The notes under the pieces were generated by a model. The model was not told the origin of the DNA. It searched no databases and saw only the letters and a list, made by a program, of their open reading frames with translations. A stretch of DNA of 64,000 nucleotides from Corynebacterium zhongnanshanii (GTDB lineage: Bacteria; Actinomycetota; Actinomycetes; Mycobacteriales; Mycobacteriaceae). The DNA lies in the NCBI RefSeq assembly GCF_014490575.1, contig NZ_CP061033.1, forward strand, positions 1,240,001 through 1,304,000. Reading direction: 5' to 3'. Made by a program: the position numbers and the translations under genes. Shown in pieces: positions 51,344 through 59,967 of this stretch (its first letter is position 1; each line of letters begins with the position of its first letter).

Positions 51344-52937
51344 CATCGTCTGGAATCACACCACCCGCACCCTGCTCTCCCTCCAGTGGGTGCTGTGGAA
51401 ACGCACGGTGAGCACATCCATTCCCACCCTGATCGGCACGATCCTGGTAGGCGTGCTCGTTGTCGGCCAGTGCGTGAGCCTGGGCATCTTTTCCGCCGTG
51501 CTGTACCAGGACAACGGGGACCCCAGCGGCTTCATCTTCACCATGGCGCTGGGCTGTACTGTCTACCTGCTGGGAGCCCTTCTTTATCCCTCGTCTGAAA
51601 CCCAGGTGGAGCCCCGGCACCTCGCTACCCTTCCGCTGTCCAGCCGCGAAGTGCTCGTGGGTTTGATGCTCGGCACGTTCGTCCACTCCACGGCCTTCAT
51701 CAGCGTGGTCAATACGCTCATCATGGCGGCCATAGGATCCGTGGTCTTCGGTGGCGTGCAGGCCGTGTGGTGGACGCTAGCGTGCGTGGCACAGTTACTC
51801 ATCACCGTGGCCTTGGGTGAGGCCGTCTCCCAAGCCCTCACCAGCATTGAGGGCACGAAGCTGCAGGAGCGCCTGGCGGTGCTGACCACCGTGGTGCTCA
51901 TGGGCGGACTGGTTGGTTTCATGGTGTATTTGCAGACCACGACGGACGCCAGCCCCGTGGACGCCGTGTCCTCCCTTCTGCCGATCATAGGGTGGACGCC
52001 GTTCGCCGCCGCCGCTGCCGCAGGGGCCCCAGCGACCGTCGCGGACGGCACTTCAGCGGGAACAATCCTGGGGCATGGTCTCGTGGCATTGCTCAGCGTG
52101 ACGGTAGCGGTGTGGTTGTGGCATCGGGCTGTGCGCTCCATGATCCGGCACCCGATTGCTCGCTCTCGGGGCGGCGCGGAGATCACGCGCCGTGCCCACC
52201 GCACGATCCTGGTTCCCTGGGCGCGGCCCGGCCAATTCGGCGCTCTGTATTCCCGCGCGCTGCGCTACTGGATTCGCGATACACGCCAGCTGGCCAACAT
52301 GATCATGCTGCCTCTCATGGGTGTGGCCTACTTCTTTCTCGGCATGACCGGCGAGGACCACTACATGACCTGGTTCAGCCTGGGTTTTGTCGTCGTGGCC
52401 TCTGGTAGTTTCCTCGCCAATGACATCGGCATGGACGGACCCGCCAACTGGGTACACCTGGCCGCCGGTGTTCCTGCCCGCGCCTTCCTGTGGTCCCGCT
52501 GGGCAGCTGGGGCCACGGTGATGCTGGGCTGGACGGCACTCATCGGCAGTGCACTGGGCGTTCTGCACCACTTTTCCCCGTTGTGGGTTGTTGTCGTGGG
52601 GCTCGCGGTTCAGGTGATGGCGATGAACATCGCCCTGGGGTTGTTCTGTGCAGTCCTCGCGCCCTCCCCCACCGCCAAGCCCAAGGGCACACTCCACATT
52701 CAGAAGAACAACAATAGCGCTGGCGCCGCAGTACTTATGGGAACGTTCTCCTTGGCCATCATGGTGATGGTGGTCCCAGGCATTGTAGCGTACGTGATGC
52801 TCGACAACGCCTGGCTGGGACTACTCATTCAGATCCCCGTCACCGTGGGTGTTGTGTGGGGAATGATGGCGATGGCAACCAAGCGCCTCACCTCCGCATG
52901 GCCCAGGCTTTTCTTCCGCGTCCGTCAGTGGGCATAG
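51336..52937 (+). CDS. ABC transporter permease, export type
   Basis: The 533-residue protein has about 12 hydrophobic segments, including GTILVGVLVVGQCVSLGIF, LLGALLYPSS, VVLMGGLVGFMVYL and VVGLAVQVMAMNIALGLFC. It is the membrane partner of the ATPase just upstream. ATG 51336 was preferred (GGATGA 5 nt before); ATG 51327 is the alternative. The family has no assigned substrate. Confidence 0.85.
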   Translation: MTSIVWNHTTRTLLSLQWVLWKRTVSTSIPTLIGTILVGVLVVGQCVSLGIFSAVLYQDNGDPSGFIFTMALGCTVYLLGALLYPSSETQVEPRHLATLPLSSREVLVGLMLGTFVHSTAFISVVNTLIMAAIGSVVFGGVQAVWWTLACVAQLLITVALGEAVSQALTSIEGTKLQERLAVLTTVVLMGGLVGFMVYLQTTTDASPVDAVSSLLPIIGWTPFAAAAAAGAPATVADGTSAGTILGHGLVALLSVTVAVWLWHRAVRSMIRHPIARSRGGAEITRRAHRTILVPWARPGQFGALYSRALRYWIRDTRQLANMIMLPLMGVAYFFLGMTGEDHYMTWFSLGFVVVASGSFLANDIGMDGPANWVHLAAGVPARAFLWSRWAAGATVMLGWTALIGSALGVLHHFSPLWVVVVGLAVQVMAMNIALGLFCAVLAPSPTAKPKGTLHIQKNNNSAGAAVLMGTFSLAIMVMVVPGIVAYVMLDNAWLGLLIQIPVTVGVVWGMMAMATKRLTSAWPRLFFRVRQWA

Positions 52938-53011
52938 GTGTGCTACCCACTTTTGGACACACTTCAGGCATGGCTTATTGAAAAAAAGTACAGAACTGGC
53001 TTAACTAGAAT

Positions 53012-53030
53012 TGTCCTTACGCTAAGGACA
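53012..53030. promoter_or_regulatory. Perfect palindrome between efe -10 and start
   Basis: TGTCCTTACGCTAAGGACA is a perfect inverted repeat with a single-base centre. It lies just downstream of a TAGAAT hexamer (53006-53011) and overlaps the DtxR-like box at 53023-53041. Confidence 0.5.
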
Positions 53031-53041
53031 GGCTAAGGCAA
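53023..53041 (+). promoter_or_regulatory. Candidate DtxR/IdeR iron box of efeUOB
   Basis: TAAGGACAGGCTAAGGCAA matches 13 of 19 DtxR-consensus positions, including AGGCTAA. Placed just after the -10, it is well sited for repression by iron-loaded DtxR. Confidence 0.5.
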
Positions 53042-53084
53042 ACCAGCGTTAGCCTTGACTGTTCAAGAGAAATGGAAATTTAGC

Positions 53085-53975
53085 GTGCTGTACGCAAACT
53101 TCCTCATAGGCCTGCGCGAAGGCCTTGAAGCAACCATGATCGTGACGATCCTGGCTGCTTACCTAAAGAAAACGGGACGTACAAAAGAACTCCCCTGGCT
53201 GTGGGCAGGTGTAGCCACAGCACTGATTGTCACCCTGGCGGCGTTTGCCGGAATCCACTTCGGAACGAAAACGCTGTCCACCATCGGCCAAGAGCTCATC
53301 GGCGGTATCGCCAGCCTCATCACCGTAGCCATGATCACATGGATGCTGCTGTGGATGTCCAAGGCTGGTCACAACATCGCAGCAGAGCTCAAAGGAAAGA
53401 TGGACAGTGCCATCGGCCCACGCGCCGTGTGGTTTGTTGCCTTCATCGCGGTGGCCCGCGAAGGCATCGAGACCATCCTGTTGGTGTTCGACAGCATCAC
53501 CAGCGACAATTCCACACCCATCCTGGGACTCGCAGCCGGCCTGGCTATCGCCGTTGTCCTGGGTGTGGCCATGTACAAGGGTGCCATCAAGATCAACCTT
53601 GCGGTGTTTTTCAAGGTGGTGGGAATCCTGCTGGTGATCGTTGCCGCGGGAATCCTGCGCTACGGCATCGGTGATCTTCAAGAGGCAGGTGTGCTGCCCG
53701 GCGTGCACACATACGCCTTTGACATCAGTGCCGTGCTCACCCCAGGAACGTGGTACGCATCCCTGCTGGAAGGCATGTTTAACATCGTCCCTCAACCCAC
53801 ACTTCTGTCCTTCATCGGATGGGCAGTGTACCTGGTTGTCGCGATGGTCCTCTTCTTGAAGCCTCCGTCCACCAAGGCCACGGCCTCCACGACCAAGGCT
53901 TCCGAGGCTAAAGCCACCGAGGCCCATGCTCCAGCAGCATCCGCTGACACCACATCCGAGCACACCGCTCGTTAA
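53085..53975 (+). CDS. efeU: Iron permease of the EfeUOB system (FTR1 family)
   Basis: The 296-residue protein has seven membrane segments. The two iron-binding motifs are REGLEATM near residue 10 and REGIETIL near 125. It imports iron handed over by EfeO and EfeB. The start is probably GTG 53085, giving LYANFLIGLREG at the usual distance for the family; TTG 53055 adds 10 residues. The C-terminus is Ala/Thr/Lys-rich. First gene of efeUOB. Confidence 0.94.
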   Translation: MLYANFLIGLREGLEATMIVTILAAYLKKTGRTKELPWLWAGVATALIVTLAAFAGIHFGTKTLSTIGQELIGGIASLITVAMITWMLLWMSKAGHNIAAELKGKMDSAIGPRAVWFVAFIAVAREGIETILLVFDSITSDNSTPILGLAAGLAIAVVLGVAMYKGAIKINLAVFFKVVGILLVIVAAGILRYGIGDLQEAGVLPGVHTYAFDISAVLTPGTWYASLLEGMFNIVPQPTLLSFIGWAVYLVVAMVLFLKPPSTKATASTTKASEAKATEAHAPAASADTTSEHTAR

Positions 53976-54014
53976 CCACTCTCTTCGGATTACATCGGAT
54001 AGAAAGAAGTCCTC

Positions 54015-55157
54015 ATGACTACTCAGCCATTCAAAACCATTCGCGTTGCCGCTCCCCTTTTGCTGATCCCAGGCCTTTTGGTCGCCTGCGCGGACAAGGC
54101 AGACACCAGCGAAGCCATCACCGTTGCCGCCACGGACACCGCTTGCGAGCTCAGCACCACGGACGCAACGACCGGTACCAACACCTTCACTATCACCAAC
54201 AACGGTTCGAAGGTCAATGAGTTCTACGTCCTCACCGAGGCCGGCCGCATCCTGGGCGAGGTGGAGAACATCGGCCCAGGCGCCACCCGTAACCTGGTGG
54301 TGGAGATCCAGGAAGCCGGCTCCTACCTCACCCAGTGCAAGCCTGGCATGGTCGGAGAAGGAATCCAGGGGCCACTGAAGGTCACGGGTGATTCCGTGAA
54401 CCTCGCCGAGGGCGATGCAGCCCTGTCTGAGGCCGTGGACCGCTACCTGGACTACGTCCGCAGTCAGACCAAGGCCCTGCAGTCCCAGGTGGATGAGTTC
54501 ACCGCAGCCATCGACTCCGGCGATGTAGAGACCGCCAAGAAGCTCTACCCGATCGCCCGCACCCCATACGAGCGCATTGAGCCTGTTGCCGAGTCCTTCC
54601 CGGATGACCTCGATCCTCGCATCGACCTGCGTGAGGCTGACGTTGCCGATGGCGACGACTGGACCGGCTTCCACCCGATCGAGAAGGACCTGTTCACCAA
54701 GGGCAAGATCACCGACGAGACCAAGAAGCTGGCCGAGCAGCTGAAGAAGGACGTGGCCGAGCTGGTCGATGGTGTGAACGCCGACGATTACTCCGTCACC
54801 CCCGCTCAGATCGCCTCCGGTGCTCAGGGTCTGCTGGATGAGATCGCTACCAGCAAGATCACCGGCGAAGAGGACATCTTCAGCCACACGGACCTCTATG
54901 ACTTCCAGGCAAACCTGGATGGTTCCAAGGCCGCCATCGCCTCCCTGGAGAAGCCTCTGCAGGAGCGCGACAAGGACCTCCTGGAGGAGATCAACAAGCG
55001 CTTCGATGCTGTGCAGAAGCTGCTGGATAAGTACCGCGAGGGCGACGGCTTCATCAGCTACGAGAAGGTCAACGAGTCCCAGCGCAAGGAGCTGTCTGTG
55101 GCTCTGGACCAGCTGACGGAGAAGGTCTCCGCTGTTCAAGAAAAGGTGACGAGCTAA
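54015..55157 (+). CDS. efeO: EfeO, iron-binding lipoprotein with cupredoxin and M75 domains
   Basis: The 380-residue protein has a lipobox LLVAC (Cys near residue 24). An N-terminal cupredoxin-like domain (about 30-130) precedes the M75 imelysin-type domain (140-375), which has the metal-binding GFHPIEKDL. It binds iron outside the membrane for EfeU. The stop is joined to efeB as TAATG. Confidence 0.93.
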   Translation: MTTQPFKTIRVAAPLLLIPGLLVACADKADTSEAITVAATDTACELSTTDATTGTNTFTITNNGSKVNEFYVLTEAGRILGEVENIGPGATRNLVVEIQEAGSYLTQCKPGMVGEGIQGPLKVTGDSVNLAEGDAALSEAVDRYLDYVRSQTKALQSQVDEFTAAIDSGDVETAKKLYPIARTPYERIEPVAESFPDDLDPRIDLREADVADGDDWTGFHPIEKDLFTKGKITDETKKLAEQLKKDVAELVDGVNADDYSVTPAQIASGAQGLLDEIATSKITGEEDIFSHTDLYDFQANLDGSKAAIASLEKPLQERDKDLLEEINKRFDAVQKLLDKYREGDGFISYEKVNESQRKELSVALDQLTEKVSAVQEKVTS

Positions 55158-56413
55158 TGAGCACGTCTTTTTCCCGTCGTACCTTCCTGACCGGTGCGGG
55201 CTTGGGCGCCGTGGCAGTCGGTGGCGGTGCCGCCGCCGTCGCCGCCTTTAATTCCTCCGACGCCGAGGCGCAGGAACTGGAAGCCCCCGTCGAGTTCTAC
55301 GGCCCTCATCAGGCCGGCATTGCCACCCCGCAGCAGGAGAACCTGCACATCGTGGCGCTGGATGTGTTGAAGGACGCGAAGGCCGAGGATCTGAAGAAGC
55401 TGCTGACCCAATGGACCGGCATGGCCGCGCACATGTGCGCGGGCGAGCCGGCGTCGGATAAAAATAATGGGATTCAGGATGACATCAGCGAGTACGCTGT
55501 GCCGTCGGATTCCGGCGAAGCCGCCGATCTTGCCGCCAACCAGCTGACCATCACGATCGGCTACGGCCCGAGCCTGTTCGATAACCGCTTCGGGCTGAAA
55601 AAGAAGAAGCCGGCACAGCTTGAGCCGCTGCCGAAGTTCCCTTCCGACCAGTTGGTGGAGGAGCTGTGCTACGGCGACATTGTGATTCAGGCTTGTGCGA
55701 ACGATCCTCAGGTGGCTGTCCACGCGGTGCGCAATCTCACGCGCGCGGGCAGCGGCGTGGTGGAAGTGCGCTGGTCGCAGCTGGGCTACGGCCGCGCGAG
55801 CTCCACTAGCGAGGAGCAGTCCACCCCACGCAACCTGTTCGGGTTTAAGGACGGCACCCGCAACATCAAGGGCGAGGAAACCGCCGACATGGACAGCTAT
55901 GTCTGGTCGGACGAACCCACCTGGATGGACGGCGGTTCCTTCATGTGCGTGCGCCGCGTGCGCATGCTGCTGGAGGTGTGGGATCGCCAAACCTTGAAGG
56001 ATCAGCAGGAGACCTTCGGGCGTTACCGCAAGTCCGGTGCGCCGATGGGCACCGCCGATGACCCGGCGAAGGAGCACGATACCGTGCCTCTGGACCTGGT
56101 GATGGGAACGGAGCCTGCGGTTCCGGAGACGTCTCACGTCTACCTGGCTCACCCGGATAATAACGACGGGCAGCGCATTCTGCGAAGGGCCTACAACTTC
56201 GTGGAGGGCTCCGATAGCTTCGGGCACATCTCCGCGGGCCTGTTCTTCATCGCATACGCTGCCCGACCTGCGGAAAGCTTCATCCCTATTCAGATGAAGC
56301 TGTCCCGCAACGACAAGATGAATGAGTACGTACGCTACGAATCCTCCGCCATCTTCGCCTGCCCTCGCGGGCTGGCTGATGGGGAGGATTGGGGTACGCA
56401 GCTATTCGATTAG
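55157..56413 (+). CDS. efeB: EfeB, Tat-exported Dyp-type haem peroxidase
   Basis: The 418-residue protein has a Tat signal, FSRRTFLTGAGLGAVAVGGG, near its N-terminus. The Dyp-peroxidase fold follows, with the catalytic FGFKDGTRNI element (GxxDG) near residue 230, and haem-ligand His in the AHPDNN to GHISAG region. It oxidises ferrous iron or releases iron from haem at the outer membrane face. Its TAG overlaps the serA stop by 4 bp on the other strand. Confidence 0.94.
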   Translation: MSTSFSRRTFLTGAGLGAVAVGGGAAAVAAFNSSDAEAQELEAPVEFYGPHQAGIATPQQENLHIVALDVLKDAKAEDLKKLLTQWTGMAAHMCAGEPASDKNNGIQDDISEYAVPSDSGEAADLAANQLTITIGYGPSLFDNRFGLKKKKPAQLEPLPKFPSDQLVEELCYGDIVIQACANDPQVAVHAVRNLTRAGSGVVEVRWSQLGYGRASSTSEEQSTPRNLFGFKDGTRNIKGEETADMDSYVWSDEPTWMDGGSFMCVRRVRMLLEVWDRQTLKDQQETFGRYRKSGAPMGTADDPAKEHDTVPLDLVMGTEPAVPETSHVYLAHPDNNDGQRILRRAYNFVEGSDSFGHISAGLFFIAYAARPAESFIPIQMKLSRNDKMNEYVRYESSAIFACPRGLADGEDWGTQLFD

Positions 56414-57999
56414 AAGTCCAGCTGGAAAGCGGACTCTGCCTTGAGCTCTGCGGAGATCTCCTCCAGCAGAGCCTCAGGGATGGTGTTATCCACGCGCAGC
56501 ACCAGGGTTGCGGTGGAGTCACCATCGTTAGGCGACAGTGCTGCGGCATCGATGTTGATGCCCTCGGCGCCGAGCTTGGTTCCTACCGTGCCCAGGGCGC
56601 CTGGCTGGTCTCCGTAGACCAGGAACAGGTTGGAGCCCTGCGCGCGCAGGTCCAGGCCACGGTCGTTGATGCGCACGATCTTCTCTACGCGTTCCAGGCC
56701 GGTCAGGGCACCGGTGACCACGGCGTTGGTGCCGTCGGCAGCGATGACATTGACCTCCAGGACGGAGCGGTGGGTGACGGACTCATCGGCCTTCTCCACC
56801 TTCAGCGTTACTCCACGCTCTTCGGCGATCTTTGGTGCATTCACGAAGGTGACCTGCTCGTCGATCACGCCGGAGAACACGCCGCGCAGTGCGGCCAGGC
56901 CCAGGGCGTCAACAGACTCGGTGGACAGCTCACCGCGCGCGGTGACCTGAACGGTGGCAGGGGCAGCGCCCAGCAGGGCTCCACCCACGCGGCCAAGGTT
57001 GGTGGCCAGGGACAGCCACAGGGCAACCTCTTCGGAGACCTTTCCGCCGGAGACGTTCACGGCGTCCGGAACGAAGTCGCCAGCCAGTGCGCGCAGCACG
57101 GAGGCTGCAACGTCGGTGCCGGCACGGTCCTGTGCTTCCACGGTGGATGCACCCAGGTGTGGGGTGACCACAACTTCTGGGAGCTCGAACAGTGGGGAGT
57201 CGGTGCAAGGCTCGGAGGCGTAGACGTCGAAGCCTGCGCCGCGGATGTGACCGGACTTGATGGCGTCTGCCAGTGCCTGCTCATCGACCAGGCCACCGCG
57301 GGCGGCGTTGATGATGATCTGGCCCTTCTTGGACTTAGCCAACAGGTCTGCGTCGAACATGCCTGCGGTTTCCTTGGTCTTAGGCAGGTGGATGGTGACG
57401 AAGTCCGCGCGTGCCACGAGGTCTTCCAGCTCCACCAGCTCTACGCCCAGCTGTGCAGCGCGTGCAGGGTTGGCGTACGGGTCGTAGGCGATGATGTCGG
57501 TCTCGAAGGCCGCGAGGCGCTGGGCGAACAGCTGGCCGATGTGGCCGAAGCCTACGATACCGACGGTCTTGCCGAGGATTTCCACGCCATTGAAGGAGGA
57601 GCGCTTCCACTCTCCGTCGCGCAGGGTCTTGTCGGCTGCGGGGATCTGGCGGGCGGTGGCCAGCAGCAGGGAGATAGCGTGCTCGCAGGCGGAGTGGATG
57701 TTGGAGGTTGGGGCGTTGGCCACCATCACACCCTTGGCCGTGGCGGTGTCGATGTCGACGTTGTCAAGGCCCACGCCTGCGCGTCCGACGATCTGCAGCT
57801 TCTTAGCGGCTTCCAGCACCTCCGCGTCAACGGTGGTGGCGGAGCGGACCAGCAGGGCGTCTGCGTCGACGACTGCCTTCAGCAGCTCTGGGCGGTTTGG
57901 TCCGTCTACCCAACGGACTTCTACGGAATCTCCCAGTGCGTCAACGGTGGACTGGGAAAGCTTGTCTGCAATGAGGACAACTGGACGGTTGGTACTCAC
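56410..57999 (-). CDS. serA: D-3-phosphoglycerate dehydrogenase, long form with ACT domain
   Basis: This 529-residue enzyme begins serine synthesis. It has the substrate domain, VGRAGVGLDNVDI, the Rossmann motif GIVGFGHIGQLFAQRL near residue 148, catalytic DVYASEPC and PHLGASTVEAQ. The intervening domain of about 130 residues and the ACT domain at the C-terminus (LFLVYGDQPGALGTVGTKLG) mark the mycobacterial type 1 form, feedback-regulated by serine. The start was set at GTG 57999 because AGGAG (complement of 58008-58012) lies 8 nt upstream. Confidence 0.97.
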   Translation of the reverse strand: MSTNRPVVLIADKLSQSTVDALGDSVEVRWVDGPNRPELLKAVVDADALLVRSATTVDAEVLEAAKKLQIVGRAGVGLDNVDIDTATAKGVMVANAPTSNIHSACEHAISLLLATARQIPAADKTLRDGEWKRSSFNGVEILGKTVGIVGFGHIGQLFAQRLAAFETDIIAYDPYANPARAAQLGVELVELEDLVARADFVTIHLPKTKETAGMFDADLLAKSKKGQIIINAARGGLVDEQALADAIKSGHIRGAGFDVYASEPCTDSPLFELPEVVVTPHLGASTVEAQDRAGTDVAASVLRALAGDFVPDAVNVSGGKVSEEVALWLSLATNLGRVGGALLGAAPATVQVTARGELSTESVDALGLAALRGVFSGVIDEQVTFVNAPKIAEERGVTLKVEKADESVTHRSVLEVNVIAADGTNAVVTGALTGLERVEKIVRINDRGLDLRAQGSNLFLVYGDQPGALGTVGTKLGAEGINIDAAALSPNDGDSTATLVLRVDNTIPEALLEEISAELKAESAFQLDF

Positions 58000-58095
58000 G
58001 AATTTATCTCCTGGAATGGAATATTGCGCCTCTACCACGAAACGACCGCGCCGTGATACAGGTGGACCACGCCTGCCAAATGTGACGTGCGACCC

Positions 58096-59205
58096 CTACA
58101 GAATAGCGCGTACCTCCTCATCCGTCAGCATGGCCTCCCGGAATTTTCGAACCGCTTGGTCTGCATCGAAGTTCACGCCGATGAGAACCACTTCGTTTCC
58201 GGGCTTTAGGTCCACCTGTTGCCAGAATCCTGCTGCTTGAATACGCAGGTCAGGACCCGCTTGGTGCCATACCTGGACCTTGTCGATACTGTCTGCGATC
58301 CAGCAGTACCCCTTGGAGCGCACCAGTCCGCTGGTGGAGCGTAGCGCCTCGATGAGTCTCTCCCGATCAAAGGGCCGGTCGCCAGTGAAGACCACGGAGC
58401 TGATGCCGTATTCCTCCGTTTCCGGCGTGTGGGGGTTGGTCAATTCGTCCATGTACCCCTGGTAGGCGCGCGCCGTATCTTCGTCGTACAGGTGCGCACC
58501 TAAGATATCCGACGCCACCGTGTGCCGTCCCCCATCGTTTCTGACAACTCGCCCGTGTTCCATCTTCTCGATGGTGGCGCGGGGGTTCATGCGGCGCAGG
58601 ATCTGGTAGGTGGCGTGGTAGCGGGCCTCGGGGATGAGGTCTGCTTTGGTGATGTAGATTTTGTCGGCGAATTCCACTTGGTCGACGAGGAGGTCGGCGA
58701 TGGTGCGCTCGTCGTCGGGGGTGGCTCCGAGGTCTTCGTCCACGAGTTTTTGTTTGTGGCCGATCTGGGTGAGGAATTGGTTGGCGTCCACGAGGGTGAC
58801 CATGGTGTCGATGGGGGCGACGTCGGCGAGCCGGGTACCGTCCTCCCACTGCCATTCGAAGGTGGCGGCCACGGGCATGGGTTCGGAGATGCCCGTGGAT
58901 TCGATGACGATGTGGTCGTAGTCGCCAGACTTGGCGAGCTCGCCCACGGATTCCACCAGGTCTTCGCGGAGGGTGCAGCAGATGCACCCGTTGGTGAGTT
59001 CCACGAAGCGGTCTTCCCCGCGAGTAAGGTGACCTTCTCCGGCGATGAGGGCGGCGTCGATATTAATTTCGGAAAAATCGTTGACGATGACGGCGATGCG
59101 GCGGCCTTCTCGATTGGCGAGGATGTCGTTGAGGACCGTGGTTTTGCCGGATCCGAGAAATCCGGAGAGGATTGTCACGGGTGTTTTATTGGAAATGTTT
59201 TTCAT
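58096..59205 (-). CDS. COG0523 (CobW/ZNG1-like) GTPase, putative zinc metallochaperone
   Basis: This 369-residue P-loop GTPase has Walker [10 protein letters not shown] near residue 15, the metal-binding CxCC loop [10 protein letters not shown] near 75, VIESTGIS and a CobW C-terminal domain ([14 protein letters not shown]). The family inserts or delivers zinc or cobalt to target proteins and is often zinc-regulated (YciC/ZigA). No Zur box was clearly seen. TACAGT 7 nt before the ATG and no Shine-Dalgarno suggest a leaderless mRNA. Confidence 0.9.
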   Translation of the reverse strand: MKNISNKTPVTILSGFLGSGKTTVLNDILANREGRRIAVIVNDFSEINIDAALIAGEGHLTRGEDRFVELTNGCICCTLREDLVESVGELAKSGDYDHIVIESTGISEPMPVAATFEWQWEDGTRLADVAPIDTMVTLVDANQFLTQIGHKQKLVDEDLGATPDDERTIADLLVDQVEFADKIYITKADLIPEARYHATYQILRRMNPRATIEKMEHGRVVRNDGGRHTVASDILGAHLYDEDTARAYQGYMDELTNPHTPETEEYGISSVVFTGDRPFDRERLIEALRSTSGLVRSKGYCWIADSIDKVQVWHQAGPDLRIQAAGFWQQVDLKPGNEVVLIGVNFDADQAVRKFREAMLTDEEVRAIL

Positions 59206-59319
59206 GGGAGAGACTGTACACGGTCATGAAAACTCCTACCAATAAATGAGAGGTGTGAGGGCTCACTGCTAGGGTGGATGTTAATTATCCAAAAACAACC
59301 CGAACAGTTCACCCTCATC

Positions 59320-59919
59320 ATGACCACACGTACCTCCACCCCACCCCGCTGGCTCACTCTCCTCGCGCTCGCGGCCTACACCGCGGTTGTCCTTGCGCTC
59401 ACCATGTTTAAAGCCTTCTATCAGATCGGCTATCTCTGGAATCCGGACAACCAACGGCAGCAGGGCATATCCCTGCAGCTGTTCGGCGAGTTCAGCCGAG
59501 GCGATAGCTGGTTTGCTCCCCTGTTCGGATACGTTGGCAACATCGCCTTCTTCGTGCCTTTCGGCATGCTGCTCTACTTCCTGCTTCGCGGCCACGCGTC
59601 TTCTCAGGGGCACGCCTCCTCACGCGGCGTGGCGCGCACGATCGTGCTCACCACCCTCATCGGGATGTGCACCAGTGCTGCCATCGAGGCCGCCCAATAC
59701 ATCTTCTCCCTCGGTTTCACGGACATCGACGACCTCATCATGAACACGTTCGGCGCGGCGCTGGGCGGAGTGATTGCAGCGGCGTCGGATAAGATTTTTG
59801 GCCCACGCGGCCGGTGGGCATGGGTGTCCCTCGCACTGGCGCTCGGCATTGTCTTTGCGGTTCTGGTGGGGCTCGGGGAGCGCCTCGGTGACCCGGATAA
59901 GGTTGTGGAGGTTAACTAA
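59320..59919 (+). CDS. VanZ-family membrane protein
   Basis: The 199-residue protein has four or five hydrophobic segments. VanZ-type features include NIAFFVPFGMLLYF, then AAIEAAQYIFSLGFTDIDDL and MNTFGAALGG. VanZ homologues confer weak glycopeptide tolerance in some bacteria, but most are of unknown role; no van genes are nearby. ATG 59320 is preferred over ATG 59278 because the hydrophobic start follows it normally. Confidence 0.85.
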   Translation: MTTRTSTPPRWLTLLALAAYTAVVLALTMFKAFYQIGYLWNPDNQRQQGISLQLFGEFSRGDSWFAPLFGYVGNIAFFVPFGMLLYFLLRGHASSQGHASSRGVARTIVLTTLIGMCTSAAIEAAQYIFSLGFTDIDDLIMNTFGAALGGVIAAASDKIFGPRGRWAWVSLALALGIVFAVLVGLGERLGDPDKVVEVN

Positions 59920-59952
59920 ACCACGCCCAGGTGACGGGCCGACACACTAGAG

Positions 59953-59967
59953 TTGAACTATGTTCAA
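59953..59967 (+). promoter_or_regulatory. Candidate BioQ operator overlapping the bioA start
   Basis: TTGAACTATGTTCAA is a perfect 6-3-6 palindrome. It fits the BioQ (TetR-type) site described in actinobacteria, TGAAC-N3-GTTAC or a variant of it. It includes the ATG of bioA (59960-59962) and follows a TAGAGT hexamer (59948-59953), so a bound repressor would sit on the transcription start. Confidence 0.7.

Noticed and set aside
53163-55139. Minus-strand open frame of 658 codons
   Set aside because: It runs opposite efeU and efeO and is Leu/Gly/Asp-rich without a domain.
56389-58056. Plus-strand open frame of 555 codons
   Set aside because: It is antisense to serA, with repeated Gly/Val/Asp composition that mirrors the coding strand.
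59206-59260. Zur box upstream of the COG0523 gene
   Set aside because: A stretch with TTTTCATGA is present, but its symmetry is too poor to support a call.
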